Assembly: GCA_947623875.1 (NCBI GenBank)
Contig: CANQII010000002.1
Coordinates: 1 to 51,295, forward strand
DNA from: an uncultured Oscillospiraceae bacterium
GTDB lineage: Bacteria; Bacillota; Clostridia; Oscillospirales; Oscillospiraceae
Length of the DNA stretch: 51,295 bases
Direction: 5' to 3'
The position numbers and the translations under genes are program-made. Shown one piece after another: positions 30,258-40,400 of the stretch. Below the pieces are notes generated by a model. It was given only the letters and a program-made list of their open reading frames with translations. It did no database searches and was not told the origin of the DNA. Each line of letters opens with the position of its first letter. Positions within the stretch are counted from its first letter, which is position 1.

Positions 30258-30698
30258 TCACAGCTGCTTGGTGAAGCAGATGATCCGATTCGCCTCCACA
30301 AAGCCCGTCTTCAGATGGAAGTGCAGGCTGTCCTCGTTGTCCAACTCGCAGTCGCTGGCAAATTCCATACAGCCCTTGGCTTTCGTCCATCTCTGGCACG
30401 CCTCCAGAAGCTGGGATGCCACTCCCTGCCGCCGGAATTCCTCCCGCACAAAGATGCCCTCCAAATACCCTACAGGGCAGGTCTCGGTGCCCTCTACGTA
30501 GTCCCGCCGCAGCTGGCACTGGGCAAACCCCACCGGCTGATTGCCCTCATAGGCGAGAAAGCAGGCGGCGTTATCGTTGTTCATCACCAAGTCTGTGAAG
30601 GACTCCGCGAACTCCAATACCGTGCTGCCTTCCCACAATTGAACCGCCAGCTCTGCCAGAGCTGCCGTCTCTGCACTTGTGGCTCGTCTGATCACCAT
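30258..30698 (-). CDS. GNAT acetyltransferase, AAC(6')-I aminoglycoside acetyltransferase-like
   Basis: 146 aa; YVEGTETCPVGYLEGIFVREEFRRQGVASQLLEACQRWTKAKGCMEFASDCELDNEDSLHFHLKTGF, recalled as AAC(6')-Ig/Ij-type architecture. Confidence 0.75.
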   Translation of the reverse strand: MVIRRATSAETAALAELAVQLWEGSTVLEFAESFTDLVMNNDNAACFLAYEGNQPVGFAQCQLRRDYVEGTETCPVGYLEGIFVREEFRRQGVASQLLEACQRWTKAKGCMEFASDCELDNEDSLHFHLKTGFVEANRIICFTKQL

Positions 30699-31312
30699 GA
30701 TTTGTTTCCTCCTGTACTCCACGCATTTACACAGGCAGCGATCTCTCCGTGCAAATCGTAGGTCTCGATGCCCGTGCACCGCTGCGCATCGTCAAAATCA
30801 AACTCCACGATCCAGGGCATGATCGTCTTGATCCTCTGAAAGTCATCGTACCCAAAGGTTGGGCGAAAAGAGCGGATCACGGTACACAAAGCCGTCCCAT
30901 GGCTCCCGATGACGATGTTCTTCCCTGCGTGCCGGTCCAGGAGATACCGGAGGACCACCAGGTTCCTAATCTGCACCTCCTGCAGGCTCTCCCCGTCCAG
31001 CCGTTTGAAGGTGACGTCCTCCCACAGTCTCCTGGCAAAGGCGTCGAAATCATCGATCCAGCCGCTGTCCACCTTTCTCTCCCGGAAGGCATCCATGACA
31101 CGAATCTCATACCCGAAGCGGTCTGCAAAGTCCCGGACAGTGTCCACCGCCCTCTTGTACGGGCTGGAATAAACCGCATCAATCTCCTTGTCCTTCAGAA
31201 ATGCGGTCACAAGCGCTCTGTCTTGCATTCCTTGGGGAGACAGCTCCCGCAGGGCGTCATCGTGGTTGCTGTAGTTCGGCTCCGCATGCCGGACAAAATA
31301 GACTCGTGTCAC
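30692..31312 (-). CDS. Histidine phosphatase family protein
   Basis: GTG start after AGGGGGGAG; VYFVRHAEPNYS, SSPYKRAVDT, VIGSHGTAL. Confidence 0.9.
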   Translation of the reverse strand: MTRVYFVRHAEPNYSNHDDALRELSPQGMQDRALVTAFLKDKEIDAVYSSPYKRAVDTVRDFADRFGYEIRVMDAFRERKVDSGWIDDFDAFARRLWEDVTFKRLDGESLQEVQIRNLVVLRYLLDRHAGKNIVIGSHGTALCTVIRSFRPTFGYDDFQRIKTIMPWIVEFDFDDAQRCTGIETYDLHGEIAACVNAWSTGGNKSW

Positions 31313-31322
31313 GGACTCCCCC

Positions 31323-32696
31323 CTACTGGATTCCCAGCGAGGCCAGATCCGTGGGGTCGAAGCCAAACTTCCGGCACATCGCATCCAGGTCCTCCGGGAT
31401 CTGCGGGACCACCCACTTCCCGTTCAGGCACAGGCAGTGGACGCCGCTCAGCCGGCCGTACAGCGCCTGGGGTGTGATGGGCTTTGCACGGCGAACCTTG
31501 CGGATGTGCGCCCATGTATCTGCAATCATCTGGCTGGCCAGATGGTTCAGGAACAGCCAGCTCTTCTCCATGAACTTGTCCTCGAGATAGTCAGTATCCT
31601 GGGGCAGCAGGGTGTCAAAGGGCTGGAAAAGCTGCTCCATCTGCTGGCGAAGCTTGTACAGCTGATATACCTTTTTCTCCGGCAGGTTCAGCCGATAGGT
31701 CTGCAGGGTGATGGTTCCGTGGGCCTTCCTCCCGCCTGCCAGCCGCTCTTCCTCCGAGACCTGCTCCAGGCTGCCCGTTCCATCAGCAGAATAGGTCGGC
31801 AGGAAATGTTCCACTGGCTCACTGGGTATGATGGGATCTTCGCCCAGTGCCCCGATCGTGTCCCGCCTCATACGGAAACAGTCATCACAGGCCCAGACGT
31901 ACATATTCAGATAAGCCGTCCTGCAGATATCCCCTTGGCGCACAGAATGATACGAAACATCCCTCACGCCCCCTTTTGCGCTCTCCGTATACTCCTTGAC
32001 ATGATCCAGCAGCGGTTCCTTTGCCGCATCCGTGCCCCGCCGCAGCCGCACGATGTACGGGATCCCCATCTCCTCCAACTGCGTCCTGAGGGGATCCCCG
32101 GCAGCTTCCCTGCCGCCGATTCCGATCAGCTGCTTCGCCATCCTCATGTTCTCGCACTCTGTCCAAAAGGCAACCCGGCCAAATTCATAGGAGGAATGGT
32201 GGCCAAAGTACATCGGCATCCCCACTGTCCCATCCTCGTTTGCGGTAAAGGCGTACAGCACGTTCAGCTGGTCCAGATGGTACGCTTTACCGGGATGCCC
32301 GGCGTTATCTGGGAGCGGCTCTCGGATGTCCCGCAGCATCCGGTTCCCGTCCAGCATGAGATAGATGGTGCGATCCGTGATGTCCGTAGACATGTACCAG
32401 TAGGCAACATAGTACACCCCCTGACGGAATAGACGCACCATGTTCTGCTTGCTCAGCGAGAGGCTGGGAAAGAGAACCCGCAGGATCGAGCGTTTGTAGC
32501 AGTTCTCCATCTCCGAAAGCGGGCAGTTGTAGATTGCACGCAGCAAGACCATCGCGTAGAATGTGCTCCAGCAATCATGCAAGCCCCTCCGCAGCTTGTC
32601 CCGCATCTCCTTCGTGCGGGAATACAGGTACAGCACAGGCCCTGCGTCCAGGACCTCCCCTACGGCAAATTCCTTCTGTTCCATCTTCTGATTCAT
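31323..32696 (-). CDS. IS1634/IS4-like transposase homologue B, possibly inactive or domesticated
   Basis: 457 aa from MNQKMEQKE; YKLRQQMEQLFQPFDTLLPQD; paralogous to 32725-34422. Confidence 0.7.
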   Translation of the reverse strand: MNQKMEQKEFAVGEVLDAGPVLYLYSRTKEMRDKLRRGLHDCWSTFYAMVLLRAIYNCPLSEMENCYKRSILRVLFPSLSLSKQNMVRLFRQGVYYVAYWYMSTDITDRTIYLMLDGNRMLRDIREPLPDNAGHPGKAYHLDQLNVLYAFTANEDGTVGMPMYFGHHSSYEFGRVAFWTECENMRMAKQLIGIGGREAAGDPLRTQLEEMGIPYIVRLRRGTDAAKEPLLDHVKEYTESAKGGVRDVSYHSVRQGDICRTAYLNMYVWACDDCFRMRRDTIGALGEDPIIPSEPVEHFLPTYSADGTGSLEQVSEEERLAGGRKAHGTITLQTYRLNLPEKKVYQLYKLRQQMEQLFQPFDTLLPQDTDYLEDKFMEKSWLFLNHLASQMIADTWAHIRKVRRAKPITPQALYGRLSGVHCLCLNGKWVVPQIPEDLDAMCRKFGFDPTDLASLGIQ

Positions 32697-32724
32697 TTCG
32701 CGCCTCCATCTCCATTTCGTGGTC

Positions 32725-34422
32725 CTATCCAACGCCCAGAGAGCCGATATCCGTGGGGTCAAAGCCGAGCTTTCTGCAGATCGCATCCACATCCGCATGG
32801 ACCGGCGGGAACATCCATCTCCCGTCCACACGGCAGCACTGGACGTAGTTCAAGTTCATCAGCCAGGACCGGGGATTCTTCTCCTGCTCCCCCACTGCAC
32901 GGAGCTGGGCCGCAGTCTCTGCGATCATCTGGCCGGCGAGGTAGTTCAGGAAGAGCCATCCCTCAGCGCCGAACCCGTCCTCCAGATCCAGGGCATCCTG
33001 CTGCAGAAGCGCGTCAAAGGGCTGGAAAAGATCCTCCATCTGCTGCCGAAGCTTGTACAGCCGATACCCGTCTTCCGGGGAGAGCGCCTCATCGTCCGTC
33101 CGCAAGGCAAGGGAGCCATACGTCCTCTGCCCGCCGGCTTCTCGCTCTTCCTCCGAAGCCGCACAGAGCAGATATCCATCCTCTCCAAGGGACAGAGAAT
33201 AATTGTGCTCCACAGGCTCTGGACAAACCGTTCCCGTCTCACGGGTCAGGCGTTCCCTTGCCCGTCTCCGGCAGTCTGCATCGTACTCCTCCGCCTGCAG
33301 GTGCAGGTCCAGGTAGGCAAAGAGCCTGTCCTTCTCTCCGTCCAGGGATGTGCAGCCGATCACCCGGTCCCGCTCCAGAATGTACCCGGGATAGGCCTCC
33401 AGCGCACCAAAGGAGACGTCTTTCGTCTCCGGACTGTCCCGCCGCAGCGGGATGAGGTACGGAATCCTGAGGGATTTCAGCAGCTGCAAACACTCCGTCC
33501 TCGCCGTCTCCTTGTCTCCGATGACCGTGAGGCCCTTTGGCATCCCCATCTCTAACCGGGTCATGGCGAGGTTTAATTCATCGATGACATTGCCGTCCAC
33601 CTGCCTGTAGAAGCAGGGCATTCCCACCGTCTTGTCCGCGTTGGCGGCAAAGGCAGCCAGTACGTTGAAGCCATCGTAGTACTCGGCGTCCTCATACGGC
33701 AAAAACAGGTACTCTGCCAGCCCACCGGCTGCCCGCAGAAACCTCTCTCCATTCAGAATCAGGTACAGGGTGCGCTCCTCTGCGTCCATCTGCAGATACT
33801 TGCTGGTATGCCGCCGCGTCAGGCTTCTGCGGAACAAGTCGGACAAGGTCTTCCTGTCCAGGGAGATGTCCGGGTAGAGCTTGCTCAGTAAGGAGCGCTC
33901 CAGATCCAGCTCCATCTCAGACAGCGTACAGGTGTAGATTGCCCGCAGCATGGCCATACAGTAGATCCCGGCCCACTTCCGCGGGAAGACCTTCTGCAGT
34001 TGGGTCCGCATCCTCTCGGTCCGCCCGATGAGGTACACCACGGCCCCTACATTCAGGATCTCCTCCACCTGTCCAGCGGTTCTGGCCTTCGGGGCATGCA
34101 CCTCTTGGCCGTCCGCTGTCCCACAGTCTGAACCCGGCACACTCGTCGAAAGCTGGGTATCCTCAGTGTTCTCCCTTGCCGCTGTTTCCCCGGCAGGCGA
34201 TTTCTCCTCTGCAGCCCCTTTGCGGTGTTTGCTGGGCACCAGTCCCTCCGGCGTAATTCTTCCGATGATGGAACCCGATCGCTTTATTTTCCGCTTCGTT
34301 ACGGGATCCCAGGTGCTCTCTCTGTTGTACAGATACCAATTCCCGGTGATGTACTTAATCTCTGTGTTCTTCGGCTTCTCAAAGTTCTGGACGTAGTCCG
34401 GCCGTTCGGTCTTTCGTTCCAT
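32725..34422 (-). CDS. IS1634/IS4-like transposase homologue A, possibly inactive or domesticated
   Basis: 565 aa; NTEIKYITGNWYLYNRESTWDPVTKRKIKRSGSIIGRITPEGLVPSK N-terminus typical of IS1634-type transposases. Confidence 0.75.
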   Translation of the reverse strand: MERKTERPDYVQNFEKPKNTEIKYITGNWYLYNRESTWDPVTKRKIKRSGSIIGRITPEGLVPSKHRKGAAEEKSPAGETAARENTEDTQLSTSVPGSDCGTADGQEVHAPKARTAGQVEEILNVGAVVYLIGRTERMRTQLQKVFPRKWAGIYCMAMLRAIYTCTLSEMELDLERSLLSKLYPDISLDRKTLSDLFRRSLTRRHTSKYLQMDAEERTLYLILNGERFLRAAGGLAEYLFLPYEDAEYYDGFNVLAAFAANADKTVGMPCFYRQVDGNVIDELNLAMTRLEMGMPKGLTVIGDKETARTECLQLLKSLRIPYLIPLRRDSPETKDVSFGALEAYPGYILERDRVIGCTSLDGEKDRLFAYLDLHLQAEEYDADCRRRARERLTRETGTVCPEPVEHNYSLSLGEDGYLLCAASEEEREAGGQRTYGSLALRTDDEALSPEDGYRLYKLRQQMEDLFQPFDALLQQDALDLEDGFGAEGWLFLNYLAGQMIAETAAQLRAVGEQEKNPRSWLMNLNYVQCCRVDGRWMFPPVHADVDAICRKLGFDPTDIGSLGVG

Positions 34423-34440
34423 CTCGCGCCTCCCGAAATT

Positions 34441-35091
34441 TCAGTGCACCGCCCGCACGCAGCAGGTGTTCTCCCAGCGCTCCAGCACCTCCACCTGGGC
34501 AAACCCGGCCTCCCGGAGAACAGCCATCTCATGCTCCACGGTGAGGGGCGTGTCATAGTGGCAGAGGGTCTCATCCGCAACCCCCTGCTCCTCCTTCAGC
34601 CGCCGGAGCTCCTGGAAGTACTGCCGCTCCTCCGCCTCGCCCTCGGCGAAGTAGTCTGTGAGAAGGAAGAAACCGTCTTTCTTGAGTGCCCGATGCAGCT
34701 TCCGATAGAGTCCCAGCTTCTCCTCCGGGGTGAAGTGGTGGAGGGACTCCACAGACACCGCGGCATCGTAGCGGTTGTCTCCCAGGGGAAGGTCCAGATA
34801 GGACCCGCAGATCAGATGCAGCTTGGGATCCTCCGGCCAGCGGGCCCGGAGCCGGTCCAGCATGGTCTGGGAGAGGTCGATGCCGGTGATCTCCGCCTGG
34901 GGATTTCGGACCCGGTACGGCACCAGCTCCAGACCGGTGCCGCAGCCCAGATCCAGCACTGAGACGGGACCGTCTGGGAGCTGCTCTGCGGTGAAGGGAT
35001 AGAAGACCTTGGCGCCGCCGATCTCCTCCAGCATGTGCTCATCATAGCCATCGATGCGGGCTTTGAAAAAGGCGTCCATGGGTTCCAACAT
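34441..35091 (-). CDS. Class I SAM-dependent methyltransferase
   Basis: VSVLDLGCGTGLELVPYRVRNPQAEITGIDLS; start at internal Met of 273-aa ORF. Confidence 0.9.
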   Translation of the reverse strand: MLEPMDAFFKARIDGYDEHMLEEIGGAKVFYPFTAEQLPDGPVSVLDLGCGTGLELVPYRVRNPQAEITGIDLSQTMLDRLRARWPEDPKLHLICGSYLDLPLGDNRYDAAVSVESLHHFTPEEKLGLYRKLHRALKKDGFFLLTDYFAEGEAEERQYFQELRRLKEEQGVADETLCHYDTPLTVEHEMAVLREAGFAQVEVLERWENTCCVRAVH

Positions 35092-35131
35092 CGGCGAGGA
35101 CCTCCTTCCGCTTAAAGGAAATAAGGTGTGT

Positions 35132-35890
35132 TCAACCTCTGCTGCGCAGCTGCTGAGCGATCCCCTGCACCGTCTCCCGGTCTGTGAGGGAGTACCGGTC
35201 CTCCGGAGGATAGAGGCAGCCGCCGTAGAAGATGGCCCGGTTGTTCCGGGTGGAGGTATCAAACTGCTCCCGGGAGGCGGCGAGATGCACCTGGGTGGTA
35301 CCGGTCTCCCGGATCACCCGCTCCAGGTTGCGGGCGGTGATGCCGGCGCCGGGGAGGATCTGAATCCGCCCGGCGGCATACTGGATCATCGCCCGCACGG
35401 TGTCCGTGCCCAGGGAGACGTCCGGCTCCTGCCCGCTGGTGAGGATTCGGGTGACGCCGATCTCCGCCAGCTGATCGATGGCCTCCTTCCAGTCCGGCAC
35501 CACATCGATGGCCCGGTGGAAGACGCACTCCTTCCCAGCTGAGAGGGCGATGTCCGCCAGGATGCGGGTGCGCTCCACGTCCACGGTGCCGTTTTCGTGG
35601 AGGAACCCGAACACCAACCCGTCCGACCCGTATTGGAGCAGCAGCTTGGCGTCCTCTATCGCGGTATCGAACTCCGCCTTCGTGTAGCAGAAACCGCCCT
35701 CCCGCGGCCGCACCATGGTCATGATGGGGAAATCAGTCTCCCGCTTTGCCACCAGCAGATTCCCGATAGTGGGGGTGAGCCCGCCGTGGAACATGTCTCC
35801 ATTCAGCTCCACCCGGTCCGCCCCCGCTTTCCAGGCCTCAATGGCATCCCCGGCACTGCCGCAGCAGATCTCCAACAGAATCTTGTCCAT
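35132..35890 (-). CDS. cutC: CutC family protein
   Basis: LEICCGSAGDAIEAWKAGADRVELNGDMFHGGLTPT, VMIRPREGGFCY-like MVRPREGGFCYT. Confidence 0.93.
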   Translation of the reverse strand: MDKILLEICCGSAGDAIEAWKAGADRVELNGDMFHGGLTPTIGNLLVAKRETDFPIMTMVRPREGGFCYTKAEFDTAIEDAKLLLQYGSDGLVFGFLHENGTVDVERTRILADIALSAGKECVFHRAIDVVPDWKEAIDQLAEIGVTRILTSGQEPDVSLGTDTVRAMIQYAAGRIQILPGAGITARNLERVIRETGTTQVHLAASREQFDTSTRNNRAIFYGGCLYPPEDRYSLTDRETVQGIAQQLRSRG

Positions 35891-36099
35891 TCCTGTATGC
35901 TCCCTTTCCAGCCGTCTCGGTTCCCAAAACAGCCGCTTTTTGATCTCGCTGCTATGATACCACCCATCTGCCCTTCCTGCAAGGCGGGAATTTCCCCGTT
36001 CCTGTTCTTGAAGCACAGGGACCGTTGTGCTATCATGTCAGGCGGAATCACACCGGAGGAGGCTATCCGTCTTCTCCCAGCAGAACAAGGGGGAGTACC

Positions 36100-37428
36100 A
36101 TGTCCTGGACTTTCGATGAAGCCGCGTACCGCCGCCGCACCGCCTGGTTTCAAGCGGCCCGCTTCGGCCTCTTTCTCCACTGGGGTCTCTACGCCATTCC
36201 GGCCCGGGGGGAGTGGGTGCGAAACAACGAGCACATCCCCAAAGAGGCCTACGACCCGCTGCTCCGTGAGTTCAACCCCACCGCCTGCGACATGCGTGCC
36301 TGGGCCAGGATGGCGAAGGACGCAGGGATGCAGTACGCCGTGCTCACCGCCAAGCACCACGACGGCTTCTGTCTTTTCGACTCCGCCCTCACAGACTTCA
36401 AGTCCACCAACAGCCTCGCGGGGCGGGACTTTGTCCGGGAGTTTCTGGACGCCTGCCGGGAGGCGGGTCTTCGCACCGGCCTCTACTACTCCCTCATAGA
36501 CTGGCACCACCCGGACTACCCCCACCAGGGAGACCGGACCCACCCCATGTGCGGCAACCCCGACTATCCGGACGATGGCCGGGACTTCAACCGCTATCTC
36601 GAATACCTTCACGGCCAGGTCCGGGAGCTCTGCACCAACTACGGGCAGCTGGACATCCTCTGGTTCGACTTCTCCCATGACCACCTCCGTGGTCCCGCCT
36701 GGAAGGGGGAGGAGCTGATGCAGATGGTCCGCTCTCTCCAGCCCGATGTGGTGACCAACAACCGGCTGGAGGTGAGCGGCGAGGGCTTCGGCTCCATGGC
36801 CACTGGGCATCCCACCCCCTATCACGGGGACTTTATCACCCCGGAGCAGTTTGTGCCCCCGAGAGGGCTCCAGGACATCAGCGGAAAGCCTCTCGTCTGG
36901 GAGGCCTGCATCACCATGAACAACCACTGGGGCTACTGCGCCCGGGACCACTTCTATAAGCCGGCGCCCCTTCTGGTGCGGAAGCTGGTGGAGTGCGTGT
37001 CCAAAGGCGGCAACATGCTGCTGAATGTGGGCCCGGACGCCAGAGGCCGTTTCCCGGAGCAGTCCCAGGCCATTCTCCGAGAGATCGGCCGCTGGATGGA
37101 GAAGAACCGGGATAGCATTCTGGGCTGCGGCCCCGCCCCCTATCCCAAGCCGGAGTACGGCCGGTACACCCAGAGGGGAGACAAGCTCTACGTCCACATC
37201 CTGGAGAACACCCTGGGTCCTGTCCCCCTCACCGGCATCCCCGCAGACAGCATCCAGCGCATCCGCCTTCTCCCGGACGGCAGCGAGGTGCCCCTCTCCC
37301 GGAGCTGGGTGCACGCAGACTGGCCGGATCTGGCCTTTGCAGACCTGGGCGAAAACCCGGTGCTGCCGGACCCGGTGGACACGGTGCTGGAAGTGACCTT
37401 AAAATCCCATTCCGAAGCGATGAAATGA
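36100..37428 (+). CDS. GH29 alpha-L-fucosidase
   Basis: FGLFLHWGLYAIPARGEWV, YAVLTAKHHDGFCLFDS, LDILWFDFSHD. Confidence 0.92.
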   Translation: MSWTFDEAAYRRRTAWFQAARFGLFLHWGLYAIPARGEWVRNNEHIPKEAYDPLLREFNPTACDMRAWARMAKDAGMQYAVLTAKHHDGFCLFDSALTDFKSTNSLAGRDFVREFLDACREAGLRTGLYYSLIDWHHPDYPHQGDRTHPMCGNPDYPDDGRDFNRYLEYLHGQVRELCTNYGQLDILWFDFSHDHLRGPAWKGEELMQMVRSLQPDVVTNNRLEVSGEGFGSMATGHPTPYHGDFITPEQFVPPRGLQDISGKPLVWEACITMNNHWGYCARDHFYKPAPLLVRKLVECVSKGGNMLLNVGPDARGRFPEQSQAILREIGRWMEKNRDSILGCGPAPYPKPEYGRYTQRGDKLYVHILENTLGPVPLTGIPADSIQRIRLLPDGSEVPLSRSWVHADWPDLAFADLGENPVLPDPVDTVLEVTLKSHSEAMK

Positions 37429-37436
37429 GGGATCGC

Positions 37437-40400
37437 ATGATGAACGCAACAGGCAAAGGGTTTTTCTACGCCCTGCAGAAGATGCTGCCGGAGGACTTCC
37501 AGCGGTATCCGGAGTCCAGCTTTGTAGACCTGGCGGAGCACGCCGCCATGCTGCGGGAGACCAAACCGTGGTGCCAGAAATATACCAAGGAGATCTTCCT
37601 CCAGTATGTGGTGAATCCCCGGGTGAACGATGAGAACCTCAGCTTCTGCCACAAAGACTTCTACGACGCCATTCTCCCCCACATCCAGGACCTCTCCACC
37701 AAGGATCTGATCCAGTTTGTGCGGGATGCCGCCCAGAAGGTGAACGTGTGGTGCGCCAGCTATGCCCGCTACGCCCCCACGGATGAGCGCACCGCCTCTC
37801 CCCGCACGGTGTTCCAGAGCGGCTTCGGCCGCTGCGGCGAGCTCTCCACCTTCGTGGTCTCCGCCCTTCGAAGCGTGGGCATCGCGGCCCGCCAGGTGTA
37901 TGTGCCTAAGTGGTCTCATACCGATGACAACCACGCCTGGGTGGAATTTCTCGCCGGCGAGTCCTGGCACTACTTCGGCGCCTGTGAGCCCCGTCCCAGG
38001 ATAGACAACGGCTGGTTCAACGGCATCGCCTCCCAGGCGGTACTGGTGCGCAGCAAGGCCTTCGGCAAGGTCTCCTCTCGTCTCCACGGCGAGCTGCTGT
38101 ACCAGGAGGGGAACATCAGCTACTTCAACCAGATCAGCCGGTACTGCCCCGAGGCAACGGACCGGTCCATTCGGGTGATGCGGGGCAACCGTCCGGTCTC
38201 CGGGGCCAAAGTGCGCCTGCAGGTGCTGAATGAAGGGGCCTTCTGCACCATCGCCACCCTCACCGCAGACGATCTGGGCCGTGTCTCCTTCTGCACCGGC
38301 GCCGGCACCGTGCGCTATACCGCATCGGAGGGCGGCCTGGAGGCCACGGCAGACAGCAAGGGCTCTGAAGATATCCTGCTGCAGCTGCAACCGCCCCTGT
38401 CCCAAAACAGTGAATGGAGCTCCGTCCGGGAGTTCGACCCCGCTCCCATGACCACCGATCCGGAACAATACCGCCTGGATGATGACCTCCGCTGGCTGGC
38501 TGAGACCCGGGAGGAGACTACATTAAATTACAACGTGCGTCTGGCGGAGCTCAAAGACCCCTCCCAGGACGGCGATACGCCTGAGCGTTGCCGGGATCTG
38601 CTGGACGCCGCCATGGGCAACCGCCGGGAGCTCATCACCTTTCTCAGAGGAGACCGCCCGGACCTCCGAGAGCGGCTGCTCCGCACCCTGCCGGAGAAGG
38701 ATCTCCGGGACACCCCCAGCGCCGTCCTGGAATCCCACTTTGCAGCCCTGCCGCCCCAGGGGGACCTGCCGGATGAGATCTACTGGCCCTATCTCGCCTG
38801 TCCCCGGCTGCATCTGGAGAAACTGATCCCCTGGCGGGACCCAGATGAGACAAAAAACGGCATGGCATTTCTCTCCTCCGATGCGCAGGCGGTAGCCCAG
38901 CTCCGGCTCCAGGGCATCCCCGCCCGGCTCCGTCCCCTGGACGGCCTTCTGGAGCGCTGGGAGAACGGTTCCTTCCGGCTGGAGCAGCCGGCGTCCGCAA
39001 GCACCTTGACCCTGGAGGCGAATGCCCCTGTCCCAGACAACCTCTGGTCCATCACCAAGGTGGAGAAAGACGGCAGCTGCAGGCGCCTTGATCTGGCGGA
39101 ATACCCCTGGACAGGCGGGAAGCGCACCCTTCCCCTGCTCACAGGCCGGTATCATCTGGTCTCCGCCGCCCGTACCGGAGACGGCTCTCTGTTCTTCCAG
39201 GAGCGGGAGCTCTTCCTGCCCCCCAATCAGGCCGTCCGCTACTTGCTGATGACGATCAGTCTGGATTCCTGTTTTCTGGTCCGGCATGTGGAAATGCCTG
39301 CCATCTGGGGACAGGAGGAGAGTATCGATGACAAATACTCTCTCTTCGGGGCAAACGAACCCACCCTGCTGCTGTGGTTCCAGCATCGGGATGAGCCGGC
39401 GGTACACATGCTGGAGGATCTGAAGCGCCAGGGCAGGAGCCTGACAGACACCTTCGACACCATCTTTGTCATGCTGGACAAGACGGACCCGGATTACAGC
39501 GTTCTCCGGGGAGAGATCAACGCCGCTCTGCCCACAGCGGCGTTTCTCCAGACCCCTTTTGATTTCTATGGGGAGCAGGTGGCCCGGCTCATGAATCTGG
39601 TCCCCGGCACCTACCCCATGCTGGTGGTGGGCGACGGCTGCGGGAGCGCCCTCTTTGCCCAGGCGGGCTATGCGGTGGGCACTCTGGAGACGATGTTCCC
39701 GCAGGTGCTGGACTACATCCAGCATTTTGGCTGGAATCCGCCGCCCCACCTCAACAAGTACGGCCTTCCCTATGACGTGGGCGAGTCTGAGATGGACATG
39801 ACCTCGAACAATCCCTGGTACAGCCTGGCCGACTCCTACGGCAAGCTGGTGAACTGGCAAGAATTTTTGGGTATCATCGAGGAATATTGGGGCCCCTACC
39901 CCGGCGAGGACGAGGACGACACCCTCCGCCGGTTACTCCGCATCTACAACCAGCGGCATCCGAATCGCGACCTGGATTTCAACGCCCAATGGGAAGAGGT
40001 AAAGGCGGCGTTCGCTTGGGATGGGCACAAGGACGAGGAGGATGAGGATGAGGATGAGGATGTGGAGGATGTGGAAGATGGGGAAGAAGCGGATGAGGAT
40101 GAGGATGCGGATGCGGATGCGGAAGATGAGGAGGACTATGAAGCCCTCCTGAAGGCATTTGAGGACATCTACCGCAGAACCGGTCCAGATGAGAATCCGA
40201 TCATGGGCATGCTCCGCAGCATGGTGGCCATGTCTGACGGTGATGAGGAAGAGGATGCTGACGATGAAATGGCCGAAGAGGAGGACGAGGAGGACGAGGG
40301 CGATGACGAGGGTGGCAATCCCTTACTATACCCGTTCAGCAGCCTGTTCGACAGCCTGTTTGACATACCTGATGACGAAGAGGACCAGGAGGAGAGCGCA

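Larger units (their letters stand above)
29997..31163. repeat. Segmental duplication, copy 2
   Basis: Carries a remnant of the first ABC codons (MIFGKYINRFYLKYGGWLLGLAALI), terminator, acetyltransferase and phosphatase as in copy 1. Confidence 0.85.

Noticed and set aside
40034-40320. gatgag-rich tract as a noncoding satellite
   Set aside because: It is in-frame coding sequence for the acidic tail of the transglutaminase-like protein
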